DNA of 27,432 bases from a virus. The notes beneath the pieces were generated by a model that made no database searches, was not told the DNA's origin, and saw only the letters and a program-made list of their open reading frames with translations. How positions within the stretch are numbered: the stretch's first letter is position 1; each line of letters opens with the position of its first letter. The stretch covers positions 1 through 27,432 of the IMG/VR virus record IMGVR_UViG_3300031251_000090. One strand, given 5' to 3'. Below, piece by piece: positions 15,202-23,314 of this stretch. The position numbers were made by a program, and so were the translations under genes.

Positions 15202-16293
15202 TTACCTCGTGCGCGTGGTGTCACCCACGCGGATCTGTACACCGTTGATGCCGAAGGCGGCACCACCTTGATTGGCGAGCGTGACGCGCACGTAGTTGCC
15301 GACGACGCCGCGGCCGACGGGCGCGCGATGCACGCGGGCCGGGCCGCCGACTGGCGAGCGCGTTGCATACGTGTTGCTGCCGAGCTCGGTCTCGACCGTG
15401 ACGTTGATCGGCGCGGCCGTCGTACCGGAGACGTAGACGGCCTCGGCGCACTTGCGCTTCGCGCTCCCGAAGTCCTCGCGGTCGCTGGTGATGCTCGCGT
15501 TGATCGCGGCGCCACCGTCGGTGTCGGCGCCGAACTGGTAGATGCCGTCGGGGCCGCACGCGATCAGCTCGTCCTCGTGCATCAGGTAGCTCTCGTACGG
15601 CGTCTGCTGCCAGAGCGAGGCCGCCATCTTCAGCGAGCTCGACCAGTAGCTCGGGGCGAGCGGGTCGATCGGATTGACGACCGAGCGGAAGTTCGCAGAC
15701 GAGACCACGCTCGTCAGGGCATCGAGCCGCCCGGTCGTCGCATCCTCGAACACGAAGTTCGAGGCCTCGTTGTGGATGACGAAGGCCGACGGCGTGGCCG
15801 CGTCCATGACGTTGAACGACGACAGGATCGAGACATCGAGCCCGTACGTCAGCGCGTTCGCGAAGTTCGCAGTCGAGGTCTCGCTGTGCCCGACGGACAG
15901 CGCAAGCGCGTTGACGAGCGAGAAGTTCTCGACGACGTTCTGGTAGAACGTGAACTGCGGCGACGCCACGCTCGCGAAGTTGAAATTCGAGATGACGTTC
16001 GCGAACGGCAGCACCGTCGCGACGCCCGTCATGTTGAATGACTCGGTGAGGCTCGCCTTGGTGGACGGCGTCGCGCTGTCCGACATGACGAAGTTCTCGA
16101 CGACGCTCGCCTTCGTGACGATCGTGTTCGAGCCGGCGCCGGTGAACGCGAAGTTCGAGGCCAGCGTGGCAACGGGCGTGCCCGTGGCGACGCCAGTGAA
16201 GTTCGCGCTGGACGTCTCGTTGTGCGTCTCGCCGCCGGTCGTCGTGCTCGTGAAGCTGAACGTGTCGACCTGATTGTTCGTGACCGTTGCCAT
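15202..16293 (-). CDS. Repeat-containing tail or surface protein, 363 aa
   Basis: The ATG at 16291-16293 shares one base with the previous stop (TGATG) and has GGAGG about eight bases upstream; a TTG one codon earlier is less likely. Residues 1-205 are about ten degenerate repeats of 16-22 residues, each centred on (A/S/E)-(N/S)-F followed by small and hydrophobic residues and then Ala-Thr-Pro/Ser. Residues about 210-363 form a distinct domain with 'YESYLMHEDELIACGPDGIY' and 'FGADTDGGAAINASITSDRE', plus a beta-rich end. That part resembles C-terminal parts of propeller-like phage tail proteins. It could be a fibre or a decoration protein; the exact role is unknown. Confidence 0.75.
   Translation of the reverse strand: MATVTNNQVDTFSFTSTTTGGETHNETSSANFTGVATGTPVATLASNFAFTGAGSNTIVTKASVVENFVMSDSATPSTKASLTESFNMTGVATVLPFANVISNFNFASVASPQFTFYQNVVENFSLVNALALSVGHSETSTANFANALTYGLDVSILSSFNVMDAATPSAFVIHNEASNFVFEDATTGRLDALTSVVSSANFRSVVNPIDPLAPSYWSSSLKMAASLWQQTPYESYLMHEDELIACGPDGIYQFGADTDGGAAINASITSDREDFGSAKRKCAEAVYVSGTTAAPINVTVETELGSNTYATRSPVGGPARVHRAPVGRGVVGNYVRVTLANQGGAAFGINGVQIRVGDTTRTR
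15679..16260 (-). repeat. Phe-centred protein repeat array, about ten units
   Basis: In the 363-aa product, Phe residues at 32, 48, 68, 86, 104, 124, 144, 160, 180 and 202 each follow Asn or Ser and are spaced 16-22 residues apart. Each unit has the form (A/S/E)(N/S)F-x-(hydrophobic)-x-x-(A/V)-x-(S/T). The DNA echoes this as recurrent GAGAACTTC/TCGAACTTC-like words. Units differ at most other positions, so the array is old or under selection for variety rather than recently amplified. Confidence 0.7.
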
Positions 16294-18293
16294 CAATATC
16301 CTCCGACGAAGACCGTGGTGTCAGCGGTGTTCGATTCAGATCCGACCACGAGGCCGAACCCCTGATAGTTGTGCGACGGATTCATCGCCCAGCGCGGCGG
16401 CTCGGTGATCACCCACGCCTCATCGCCGACGGCGTTGACGCTGGCCCCGAAGTACCACTTGTACGACGTGGGCAGGATGCACATGCTCAGGATCTGGGCA
16501 AGCGGCGTGACCAGCGTCGTGTTGTAGTTCCCGACCGTCACGTTGTTGATGAAGCCGTTGAACTTCATGCTCAGGCCAGCGTTCCACGGATCGTCGTCGA
16601 ACATCGTGATCGCGTAGCCCTCGCGGCAGTACGCTGGCAGCGTTGCCACGTACCATTGCATCCGCGAGTTATAGGGCGGAGTGATCCGCCTCCAGTCGAA
16701 GATGTCGCTGATGTATCCGGCCGGCGACCATCGGGCGTCGAAGCTCGTGAAGCTGTCGTAAGGCGCGCCGCCACCTTCGTCCATGACGATGTGCGGCACC
16801 CACTTGAGGAGCCGCGGTTGCTCGCCAGTGAAGAACGCGTGGAGCACGCAGCCCCACGTGTTGTTCTCGTGGTCGTCGGTGCGGATCGCGTTGAACTTGG
16901 CGGTGGGGTACCCATACGTGGGGTCTGGCTCGCCCCACGGGTGCATCAGATTCGCGTATTGATACGGACCCCAGTACGGGTACCGCCCGAACGGGTCGCT
17001 GGTCTCGTAGTCGCCTTGGCTGTCGAACTGCCCGAACGCCAACGTCGGTGCCACAGAGTCGTCGCCGTTACCGTAGCTGACGAGGAAGCCAGCACACGCT
17101 TGGCGCGTGAGCCGGCCCTCGTGGATCTTCCGCATGACCGCGGTGCCGGTGCCGACCGGCAGACTGTGCGCCGTCGCCGTGAGGTCGTACATGCTCAGGT
17201 TGAGCGCGATCTCCCAGTATTCGCCGGTGCAGCTCTTGTAAGCGTCGGTGCCCCACGTCTTGACGGACCACCGCGTGGTGTGCGCGAGCGCGCCGCTCTC
17301 GCTGAACGCCCAGCCCACCGTCGGGCTGTGCGGCTGGCCGCCGTCGGTGACGTAGAAGGGATCGAGATCCCCGGGCATCAGGAGCTGGAGCACCGTGCCG
17401 TTCGCAATCGCGGCCGTGAGCTTCGCTCCGGTCGGGAACGTGTCGCCCGACGGCAGGCCGCCGAACTCCGAGACCGCCGCAGCCATCGCGGCGTCGCCCG
17501 ATCCGCCGAGCGGGATCACGCTGCCGTCAGGCAGATTGAGCGGGACCAGCGGCAGCGGCATCGCGAGGACGCCGCGCGTCGGCGAGATCTCGATCAGCCA
17601 GTGGTTCTTCGTCCCGGCCGTGTAGATGCCGTGGGTCGTCGCCCACTTGTAGTTGTACTGGACCGCGATCGGGTGCGGCGTCGGCGTCGGCGGCGCGGTG
17701 CCGGCCACGAAGGCTGGGTTCGCGTCGGCGATGTAGCCGAGGCCCTGCACGTACTGGACGACGCGCTTCATCGTCCCCGAGTACCACGAGGCCTGCGCGT
17801 TCAGGTACTGCGAGTTCCCGACGGTGTGCGGGATCGCGAGCTTCGTGTTGTCGTGATACCCGGCCGGCACGCCCTGTGCCGTCGAGCAATTATTCGATGG
17901 TGCGAATTCGTGCAGGCTGTAGACGGTCTTGCCGTTCACAACCGCGCTGCTGATCTGTGCGCTCCGAATGATGCCGGAGAGCATGGAGAGGCCGAGGCCT
18001 GTGCTGGCGACCGGCGTCTCGTCCGTGAACTCAGGCGCCACCGGCTGATCGACCGGCCCGCTGGTCGTCGTGATGTGGACGATCTTCTGTCCCTTGACGA
18101 GCAGGACGGTAATGAATGCGTCGTCCGAGATCTTGTTCGACAGGAAGACCGGGAGGTCATCGCTGCCGTTCTTCGCCTGCATGTCGAGTGCGCGGAAGAG
18201 CAGGGAGCGAGCGGGCCCCATGAGAGCCCGCCCGTCCGCCTGCGATCCGTCAATGCGTACGCGGACGTCCGTCGGAAAGTAGTCGGCGGACAT
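16293..18293 (-). CDS. Unrecognised large virion-block protein, 666 aa
   Basis: The ATG at 18293 lies nine bases after the previous stop. The product is rich in Trp, Tyr, Pro and Gly, with no signal peptide, membrane helix or coiled coil, consistent with a large beta-rich ectodomain. Segments such as 'TSDPFGRYPYWGPYQYANLM', 'RTDDHENNTWGCVLHAFF', 'VMDEGGGAPYDSFTSFDARW' and 'NNVTVGNYNTT' show no family that I know. The first 60 residues ('VRVRIDGSQADGRALMGPAR...') may be an attachment domain. It lies between a probable fibre protein and small virion proteins, so a receptor-binding or tail-tip role is possible (inference). Its stop is coupled to the next gene. Confidence 0.75.
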   Translation of the reverse strand: MSADYFPTDVRVRIDGSQADGRALMGPARSLLFRALDMQAKNGSDDLPVFLSNKISDDAFITVLLVKGQKIVHITTTSGPVDQPVAPEFTDETPVASTGLGLSMLSGIIRSAQISSAVVNGKTVYSLHEFAPSNNCSTAQGVPAGYHDNTKLAIPHTVGNSQYLNAQASWYSGTMKRVVQYVQGLGYIADANPAFVAGTAPPTPTPHPIAVQYNYKWATTHGIYTAGTKNHWLIEISPTRGVLAMPLPLVPLNLPDGSVIPLGGSGDAAMAAAVSEFGGLPSGDTFPTGAKLTAAIANGTVLQLLMPGDLDPFYVTDGGQPHSPTVGWAFSESGALAHTTRWSVKTWGTDAYKSCTGEYWEIALNLSMYDLTATAHSLPVGTGTAVMRKIHEGRLTRQACAGFLVSYGNGDDSVAPTLAFGQFDSQGDYETSDPFGRYPYWGPYQYANLMHPWGEPDPTYGYPTAKFNAIRTDDHENNTWGCVLHAFFTGEQPRLLKWVPHIVMDEGGGAPYDSFTSFDARWSPAGYISDIFDWRRITPPYNSRMQWYVATLPAYCREGYAITMFDDDPWNAGLSMKFNGFINNVTVGNYNTTLVTPLAQILSMCILPTSYKWYFGASVNAVGDEAWVITEPPRWAMNPSHNYQGFGLVVGSESNTADTTVFVGGY

Positions 18294-18302
18294 CAGCGCC
18301 TA

Positions 18303-18908
18303 TTACGTCGAGGTGCCGTCGACGGCGTAGCCGAGGTTGAACGTGTCGCCGTTCGAGAGCGAACGCGCGCTCGCGAAGCGCGAGGCCGACATCAGCTTGC
18401 CCGTGGTCGCGCCCTTGGCCGAGGCCGAGAGCAGGCCCGCGCCGTTGACCGTCAGGGCCGTGGCCGTGATGATCGTGAAGGCCGCGAGTGAGCCGCTGTT
18501 GTCGACGGCGCCCGCGGAAGGCGTGCCCGGGACGTAGGCGACGCGAGTCGTCTGCGTGTAGCCTTCGCTGCCGCTCGTGATTTCCGTGGCCGTCGAAGCA
18601 AAGTTCGAGGCCGTCCACGAGGACGTCGGGGAGATCGCGCCCGCGTAGAGCGCGAGGTACCACGCGGTGATCTGCGTTCCGCCGCAGACGCCCTGCGTGA
18701 GCAGGCTGTTCAGTCCCTCGGTCGGGACGAGGTTCGCATCGGTCTGCCAGTCGGCGCCGTTGACGCCGTGTATGTAGCGGCCGTGAACCGCGAAGCGCGC
18801 GCGCGGGAAGAGGATCCCGCCGTCGCCCATGCGTTCCCACTGGTTCTTCGTGATGTAGCTCGCGAACTCGCGAGCGTGTTTGATCAGTTCCTTCGAGATC
18901 GAAAGCAT
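18303..18908 (-). CDS. Virion-associated protein, 201 aa
   Basis: I chose the ATG at 18908, preceded by CGGAGAC, over a much longer in-frame extension to 19676, because that extension overlaps the next upstream gene and is Arg-rich shadow. The product opens with a basic helix (K-E-L-I-K-H-A-R-E-F). It continues with 'TEGLNSLLTQGVCGGTQITA' and 'WYLALYAGA', then an Ala/Thr/Ser/Gly-rich beta-type body ending '...LSNGDTFNLGYAVDGTST'. The 'G-L-N-x-L-L...W-Y-L-A-L' lead followed by a beta body occurs in uncharacterised structural proteins of other phages (recalled). It may be a decoration or tail component. Confidence 0.75.
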   Translation of the reverse strand: MLSISKELIKHAREFASYITKNQWERMGDGGILFPRARFAVHGRYIHGVNGADWQTDANLVPTEGLNSLLTQGVCGGTQITAWYLALYAGAISPTSSWTASNFASTATEITSGSEGYTQTTRVAYVPGTPSAGAVDNSGSLAAFTIITATALTVNGAGLLSASAKGATTGKLMSASRFASARSLSNGDTFNLGYAVDGTST

Positions 18909-18943
18909 GGTGTCTCCGTGCGGGTGGAAAGAAAACTGCGGGA

Positions 18944-20185
18944 TTACGGGGTGGTGTCTGCGGTACCGCTGCTGCCGAGCGCGAGGGTCTCGGTCGCGGA
19001 AATCAGTTGGGGCACGCCCTTGCGCGTGAACGCCGCGGTGGGCGCCCGCCCCGATCCTTCGAGGATGATGCGATGCGACTGCGGGGACTCGACGATCCCG
19101 TTCGGCCGCCCCACCTGATAGCCGTGCGGCGACAGCCAGACCGCGACCTGCTTGTCGCCAGAGCTCGGGTCGCCGTCCATGAGCGCGCCGTCGACGACGA
19201 GCCCGCTGTGACGGATGACGCCGTTGCCGGCCACGACCTCGATGCTCATGTCGGTGGGCGTGCTGCCGCGCAGGAAGTACACGCGCGATTCCGTGCCGAC
19301 GTAGATGCCCTCTTCGACTGGGCACACCATGTGCCCGGCGTCGCCTTCGAGGGCGAAGAAGTTCTTGCGCGGATCGTAGAGCCCGTGGTTGAACGGGTCG
19401 CTGTAGAACAGGAAGCTGCCGAGCGCCGAGTACAGGCGCCCCTTCCACGCCGCGAGCTCGGAGCCCGGGGGCAGGAGGTCGCGCATCCACGTGGTCTCGC
19501 GTCGACCGACCGCGCCGCCAGCGAGGTACGTCACGGACGTCGAGGCCGCGACCTCGTCGGCAAGGTAGAGCTCGTCGCCGTTGCCCGTCGTGCGATAGAT
19601 GCGGTAGCGCGCGGCATCGCCGATGACGCCCGGGAGCTTGATCTTGATGCCGCCGTCGACGGCGAGCGTGATCCACGCGCAGTCGCTGAGACCGCTCTCC
19701 TCGCCGCGCGCGCTGACCGCCGAGATCGCGACGCCGTAGGTGCCGGCCGTGATGCCGCCGATCGCCGTGTCGAGGATCGGACCAGCGCCGAGCATGGACG
19801 CGACGCCGGGGATCGTGACCGCGCTATCGATGCGCAGGATCTGCCCGCCGGATGCGTAGACGGCCGCGCCGATCTCAGCGAAGCGCACGGGGCCGGGCCA
19901 GAAGCCTGACGCCACGGACGTCGCGGTCATCGCCGCGCCTGTGCCGCGCAGCTCGTAGACCGTGCCGCCGACCGCGCAGAACGTGCGCGTCTTCGCCCGG
20001 TTGTGCCAGAGCGAGCGCGGTGCCGCGAGCGTCAAGACCTTGGTCGCGCCGTCACGACGATCGTAGTTGCCGCTCGTGTGGATCGCGAGATTGATCGCGC
20101 TCCTGACCGCGCCATTCGGGATGTCCGTGTCCGGGGACACGACGTCCATGCCGAGCGGTGCGGAGAGGATGTCGACGTCTTTCAT
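18944..20185 (-). CDS. Tail-associated protein with FN3-like segment, 413 aa
   Basis: The ATG at 20185 has AAGGGA six bases upstream. Residues 1-60 ('APLGMDVVSPDTDIPNGAVR...YDRRDGATKVL') match the opening of a common class of phage tail proteins with repeated blade-like motifs. In these, a short 'applies only to positive-sense' loop is followed by a ...R-R-x-G... strand. Residues about 140-235 contain 'GTYGVAISAVSARGEESGLS' and 'YRIYRTTGNGDELYLA', typical of an FN3-like sandwich. The remainder reads as propeller-like blades ('AWKGRLYSALGSFLFYSDPF', 'GIYVGTESRVYFLRGS'). It is probably a peripheral tail or tail-tip protein. Neighbours on both sides are virion proteins. Confidence 0.75.
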   Translation of the reverse strand: MKDVDILSAPLGMDVVSPDTDIPNGAVRSAINLAIHTSGNYDRRDGATKVLTLAAPRSLWHNRAKTRTFCAVGGTVYELRGTGAAMTATSVASGFWPGPVRFAEIGAAVYASGGQILRIDSAVTIPGVASMLGAGPILDTAIGGITAGTYGVAISAVSARGEESGLSDCAWITLAVDGGIKIKLPGVIGDAARYRIYRTTGNGDELYLADEVAASTSVTYLAGGAVGRRETTWMRDLLPPGSELAAWKGRLYSALGSFLFYSDPFNHGLYDPRKNFFALEGDAGHMVCPVEEGIYVGTESRVYFLRGSTPTDMSIEVVAGNGVIRHSGLVVDGALMDGDPSSGDKQVAVWLSPHGYQVGRPNGIVESPQSHRIILEGSGRAPTAAFTRKGVPQLISATETLALGSSGTADTTP

Positions 20186-20193
20186 GCGGTCCC

Positions 20194-21666
20194 TTAATGG
20201 CTGATCGAGGTTGCGCCGAAGGCGCTGGTGTCGCCCATCGAGATGGCCGGCGTCGTGTACGAGTAGAAGCCGCCCCCGCCGTCAGTGACGAGCAGGCCGC
20301 CCCAGATCGGGTTCAATCCGGCGAAGCCGGTGACCCGGCTGAAGCCCATAGCGAGCTGGTCGCCTGTCGTCCCGTGGCCCCACGATGACGCCACATCGAT
20401 TTGCGCCTGCACGTTCACGCTGCCGAGCGCCGAGTAGTCGGCGCCGGATGGCTTCACGTTCTGCAAGAGCATGAGTCCGCCGAGCCCGGCGGGCGCGATA
20501 CCGGCCGGGCTGATCGTTCGCGCGTTCGAGTACCCGACGTAGGCCGCGGGCTCACCGTGCAGCCCCACGGGACCGAAGGCATCCCAGACGACCGCGTGGT
20601 CGAAGCCCTGCATCTGCGCGGTCTGCGGCGAGTGCGAGATCCACGTGCCGATGCCGAAGCGCGCGCCGTCGGCGCCGATCGGGTAAACGTACTGGATGTG
20701 GTTCGTGATCACGACGGTACCGAAGTTGCCCCAGCACCCGCCGTCGAGCGTGTTGTCGCGATCGCCACCGCAGAAGATCATGTGCGGGGAGATCGTGACG
20801 GTCCCCATGCCGTATGTGGCAATCGGATTCGGGTAGACGTAGCGCGACGTGCCCGGGCCGGTCGTGCTATGCGAGATCACGTTGGAGCCAATGACCCCGG
20901 CATTGATGCCCGCGCAGCGGATGATCGAGTCGGCGTCTCGGCACGCGATGCCTGAGCCTACCGCGCCGCCGGGTATGCTGGCTGGCGTGATCCAGCTCTC
21001 ATGCGGGCCCACGATGTCCGCGCCAAAGCTCGCGTCATCGAACCCCGACGGGAAGAGTGTGCGTCGCGAGAAGTCGACGTAGTCGCTGCCGATGCAGAGC
21101 GCGTTGATCCCCGAGGGCGCGGCCACGCGCTGCATAACCGCGGCCCCAATCGCGGAGGCGTCGAAGCCAGTAAGCGTGAGGTAGCGGTCGAAGTATTCGA
21201 TCTCGCTGGCGCCGAAGCGCAGGCTGTCGATGCCGGCGGCGTTGAGCGAGACAACGACCGCGCTGTTCGTGATCGCCGCGAGACCGAAGCGCGGTCCCAC
21301 CATCCCGGCGTTCGCGGATAGGTCGCACTGGAGGCTGTTCCACGCCGGAGCCGTCCATCCCGTGGAGAGCAGGAAGTTCAGGGCGTTCCATGCGGGCGCC
21401 GTGTAGACCGTTAGGCCCGGGTCGATCTCCTGCGTCTTCGTGGCGATGGCTGTGCCGAAGCCACTCCAGTCCGCGCCAGACGTGAAGAGGTACTGCGTCT
21501 TGTTGTGGAGGACGGCCGTGCCGAAGCCGCTCCAGTCCGCGCCCGAAAGGGTGAGCGTGCGAACCCCGGGCGAGACGTCGATGTTGACGGCATTCCACGA
21601 CGGCGCCGTGTAGCCGTTTGGCAGCGCGAAGTTGACCGCATTCCATGCGGGCGCGCTGTACGCCAT
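20194..21666 (-). CDS. Two-repeat-family virion protein, 490 aa
   Basis: The start ATG at 21666 lies one base after the previous stop. The first type of repeat is 16 residues of the form (Y/W)-(S/T)-A-P-(A/S)-W-N-(A/S)-(V/L), at residues 3-18, 19-34, 88-103 and 104-119. This resembles the 'Y-x-P-P-x-G-x-A-V-x-F' modules seen in other phage proteins. The second type, from residue 38 to near the end, is a looser unit of about 22 residues built on G-(A/F)-D-x-S-x-F/I-G-x-x-x-(V/I) with a following I/Y-x-P-x-G, as in 'SGADWSGFGTAVL', 'GFDASAIGAAV' and 'GFDDASFGADIV'. Such spacing suits a solenoid or beta-helix. A fibre or spike role is likely (inference). Confidence 0.78.
   Translation of the reverse strand: MAYSAPAWNAVNFALPNGYTAPSWNAVNIDVSPGVRTLTLSGADWSGFGTAVLHNKTQYLFTSGADWSGFGTAIATKTQEIDPGLTVYTAPAWNALNFLLSTGWTAPAWNSLQCDLSANAGMVGPRFGLAAITNSAVVVSLNAAGIDSLRFGASEIEYFDRYLTLTGFDASAIGAAVMQRVAAPSGINALCIGSDYVDFSRRTLFPSGFDDASFGADIVGPHESWITPASIPGGAVGSGIACRDADSIIRCAGINAGVIGSNVISHSTTGPGTSRYVYPNPIATYGMGTVTISPHMIFCGGDRDNTLDGGCWGNFGTVVITNHIQYVYPIGADGARFGIGTWISHSPQTAQMQGFDHAVVWDAFGPVGLHGEPAAYVGYSNARTISPAGIAPAGLGGLMLLQNVKPSGADYSALGSVNVQAQIDVASSWGHGTTGDQLAMGFSRVTGFAGLNPIWGGLLVTDGGGGFYSYTTPAISMGDTSAFGATSISH
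21310..21660 (-). repeat. Paired 16-aa (Y/W)xAPxWN repeats flanking two SGADWSGFGTA repeats
   Basis: The protein-level repeats are mirrored in the DNA: near-identical 24-base stretches encode the two S-G-A-D-W-S-G-F-G-T copies, around 21,454-21,480 and 21,519-21,546, with GCATTCCA/GCGTTCCA words in each W-N unit. The order is A-A-B-B-A-A, where A is the A-P-x-W-N unit, so the pair was probably duplicated as a block. Confidence 0.7.
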
Positions 21667-21667
21667 G

Positions 21668-22708
21668 CTACGGTCCCGGCGTCACGGCGTGAAAGATCGC
21701 CGAGTTGTCCCCCGTGGGGCCGACGGCGACGATGTCGTAGCTGCCGCCGGAGGCGAGGTTCGCGCCAGAGACGGTCTTCGTGTGGTCGATGGTGAAGTTG
21801 CCGCTGCCGTCGCTGGTGGTGGTGGCAACGAGCGCGCCGGTCGTAGAGTCCAGCGCCCAGATGACAACACCAGACTTGTTGACGCCGCCCTCCTTGACGT
21901 TGCCCGTGAAGGAGAGCTTGTTGTAGATGAACCGCATGATCCCGCGGGAGTCATTGCGGCGAATGCACCCGATGTACGGGTCGGCCACCAAGCTCTGGCA
22001 CTCGTTATCGGAGAGCGCGCGATTCCAGATCCGAAAGTTATCGAGCACGCCGACGAACTTGTTGTTCCCCGAGTCGTACCCGAACGTGTTCGACGGCGTG
22101 CTGTTCGAGCCCGGCACGCCAGTACCGCTGGCGATGTCAGTGCCGGAGCCCGCGTTGCTTCTCCACCAAGCCCGCCAGTTAGCGGCCGTCGTGTTCGCTG
22201 TCCCGTTCGCCGCGCGCACGACGAACACCACGGGCTGCAAGAGGCTTACCGCGGGCGGCCCGCCCCACTGAGGAACGGCGGACCCGTTCTTGCATCCCAC
22301 GGCAAGGTTTCCGTAGCCGGAGCTGCCGGAGCCTCTGAACGCGTACGCGACGACGGAGGCGCCAGTCGGGTACAGGCAGAAGATGCTGTTGAATGTCGCG
22401 ATGCCGGCGTAGTTCTCGACCCACGAGAACGTGCAGGGCTGCGAGTCGCTGGTCAGGAAGCGGTTGGTCGACCCGAGGTCGACGTACCCGCCGCCCCCCG
22501 TATCATTCGTCTTCCACCCCGATCCGAGCACTCCCGTGCTGAGGGTCACCGTCGAGCTGAGAGCGAACGCCGCATACGCGTTCTGGAGGATGTCCTTCGG
22601 AGCGCGGCTTGCATCGTTCGCCGTGAGCCACAGCGTCTGCGATCGCAGGATCGGGTGCCCGAAGTCCGGCATCACGAACGTCGGCTTCGGTCTCCACGCG
22701 GTGCTCAT
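21668..22708 (-). CDS. LamG/concanavalin-like surface protein, 346 aa
   Basis: Residues about 40-240 have the layout of a LamG-type (concanavalin-like) jelly roll: Gly/Ser-rich strands, 'TFSWVENYAGIATFNSIFCL' and, near the end, 'FVGVLDNFRIWNRALSDNE', a strong hallmark of that fold in which the final strands place a Trp-Asn-Arg turn. Residues about 265-346 form a second beta domain with 'GVVIWALDSTTGALVATTT' and 'DGSGNFTIDHT', typical of small carboxypeptidase-regulatory-like or phage-surface modules. LamG domains bind sugars or proteins, so this could bind host glycans or decorate the capsid or tail. The stop is a TAG one base before the next ATG. Confidence 0.75.
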   Translation of the reverse strand: MSTAWRPKPTFVMPDFGHPILRSQTLWLTANDASRAPKDILQNAYAAFALSSTVTLSTGVLGSGWKTNDTGGGGYVDLGSTNRFLTSDSQPCTFSWVENYAGIATFNSIFCLYPTGASVVAYAFRGSGSSGYGNLAVGCKNGSAVPQWGGPPAVSLLQPVVFVVRAANGTANTTAANWRAWWRSNAGSGTDIASGTGVPGSNSTPSNTFGYDSGNNKFVGVLDNFRIWNRALSDNECQSLVADPYIGCIRRNDSRGIMRFIYNKLSFTGNVKEGGVNKSGVVIWALDSTTGALVATTTSDGSGNFTIDHTKTVSGANLASGGSYDIVAVGPTGDNSAIFHAVTPGP

Positions 22709-22709
22709 G

Positions 22710-23069
22710 TTAGACGGACGTCAGTTCTTGCAGGAACGCCTCGCACGTCACCGTCTGCCCGGTGTTGCCCGTGACGTCAGCGCGCACGTACATGACGGTC
22801 GGCGGGATGTCGATCGCCCATTCGTTAACCGAGCTGTTCACGGTATCGCCGGTCAGCGTCTGGAAGAGCTTGAAGTTCGAGTTGTCGGCCGACGTGTAGA
22901 TCTTGACCGAGGCCGCGATCGTCGGGCCCGTGCCGCCGTTGGTGATCTTCGCGGTCAGGAGCGCGCCGAGCTTGGCCGTCAGGTCGAAGGCCGTGCCCGT
23001 GGTCGTTGCGCTTGCGCTGTTCGAGGTCGCGGCAGCGATGATCGTGCGGAGTGTCTTGGCGACGGACAT
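22710..23069 (-). CDS. Small beta-rich virion protein, 119 aa
   Basis: The ATG at 23069 shares its A with the preceding TGA (TGATG). The sequence is Thr/Ser/Ala-rich with alternating strand character ('GTAFDLTAKLGALLTAKITN', 'IAASVKIYTSADNSNFKLFQ', 'YVRADVTGNTGQTVTCEAFL'). It suggests one immunoglobulin-like or jelly-roll sandwich. Similar short Ala/Thr-rich proteins occur in the virion blocks of other phages. Its position between head-tail and tail-fibre genes points to a structural role, but I do not know the family. Confidence 0.7.
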   Translation of the reverse strand: MSVAKTLRTIIAAATSNSASATTTGTAFDLTAKLGALLTAKITNGGTGPTIAASVKIYTSADNSNFKLFQTLTGDTVNSSVNEWAIDIPPTVMYVRADVTGNTGQTVTCEAFLQELTSV

Positions 23070-23305
23070 CAGACTTCCTTCGGCGGTTCGACGATGACGG
23101 TGTCGGCGCCCGCCTGATGGGCGGCAACACGCAGCGCTGCGTCATCAGTCGGGATGTGGCGCCACGTCAGGTGCGAGCCCAGCTCCTGCGCCTTCGCGTG
23201 CGCCCAGTGGACGGCTTCGTCGTAGGTGCGCGCGATGACGTGCAGCACGCTCTTGTCGATCGGGTCGACGGCCGGGGCCGCGACGATTTCTGGTTCGTTG
23301 CTCAT
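23069..23305 (-). CDS. Small hypothetical protein, 78 aa
   Basis: The start is supported by AAGGGGAG, about five bases upstream of the ATG at 23305. The product has a short Pro/Ala N-terminus, a central 'HVIARTYDEAVHWAHAKAQE' that reads as helix, and a C-terminal strand 'GADTVIVEPPKEV'. It has no membrane segment or metal motif. It is unlike the Thr-rich proteins on either side, so it may be a chaperone, scaffold or accessory factor rather than a shell part. I do not recognise it. Confidence 0.65.
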   Translation of the reverse strand: MSNEPEIVAAPAVDPIDKSVLHVIARTYDEAVHWAHAKAQELGSHLTWRHIPTDDAALRVAAHQAGADTVIVEPPKEV

Positions 23306-23314
23306 GCGCTCCCC

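Noticed and set aside
13301-15271. A 656-codon plus-strand frame opposite the coiled-coil gene
   Set aside because: Its 'R-x-L-R-L' monotony mirrors the helical repeats of the real gene, and it has no Shine-Dalgarno or neighbours on that strand.
16287-18491. A 734-codon plus-strand frame
   Set aside because: Arg/Val/His-rich antisense shadow spanning two real minus-strand genes and their junction.
18303-19676. A 457-codon version of the 201-aa gene
   Set aside because: The extra N-terminal part overlaps the upstream gene in another frame and is Arg-rich shadow; a good Shine-Dalgarno sits before the internal ATG at 18908.
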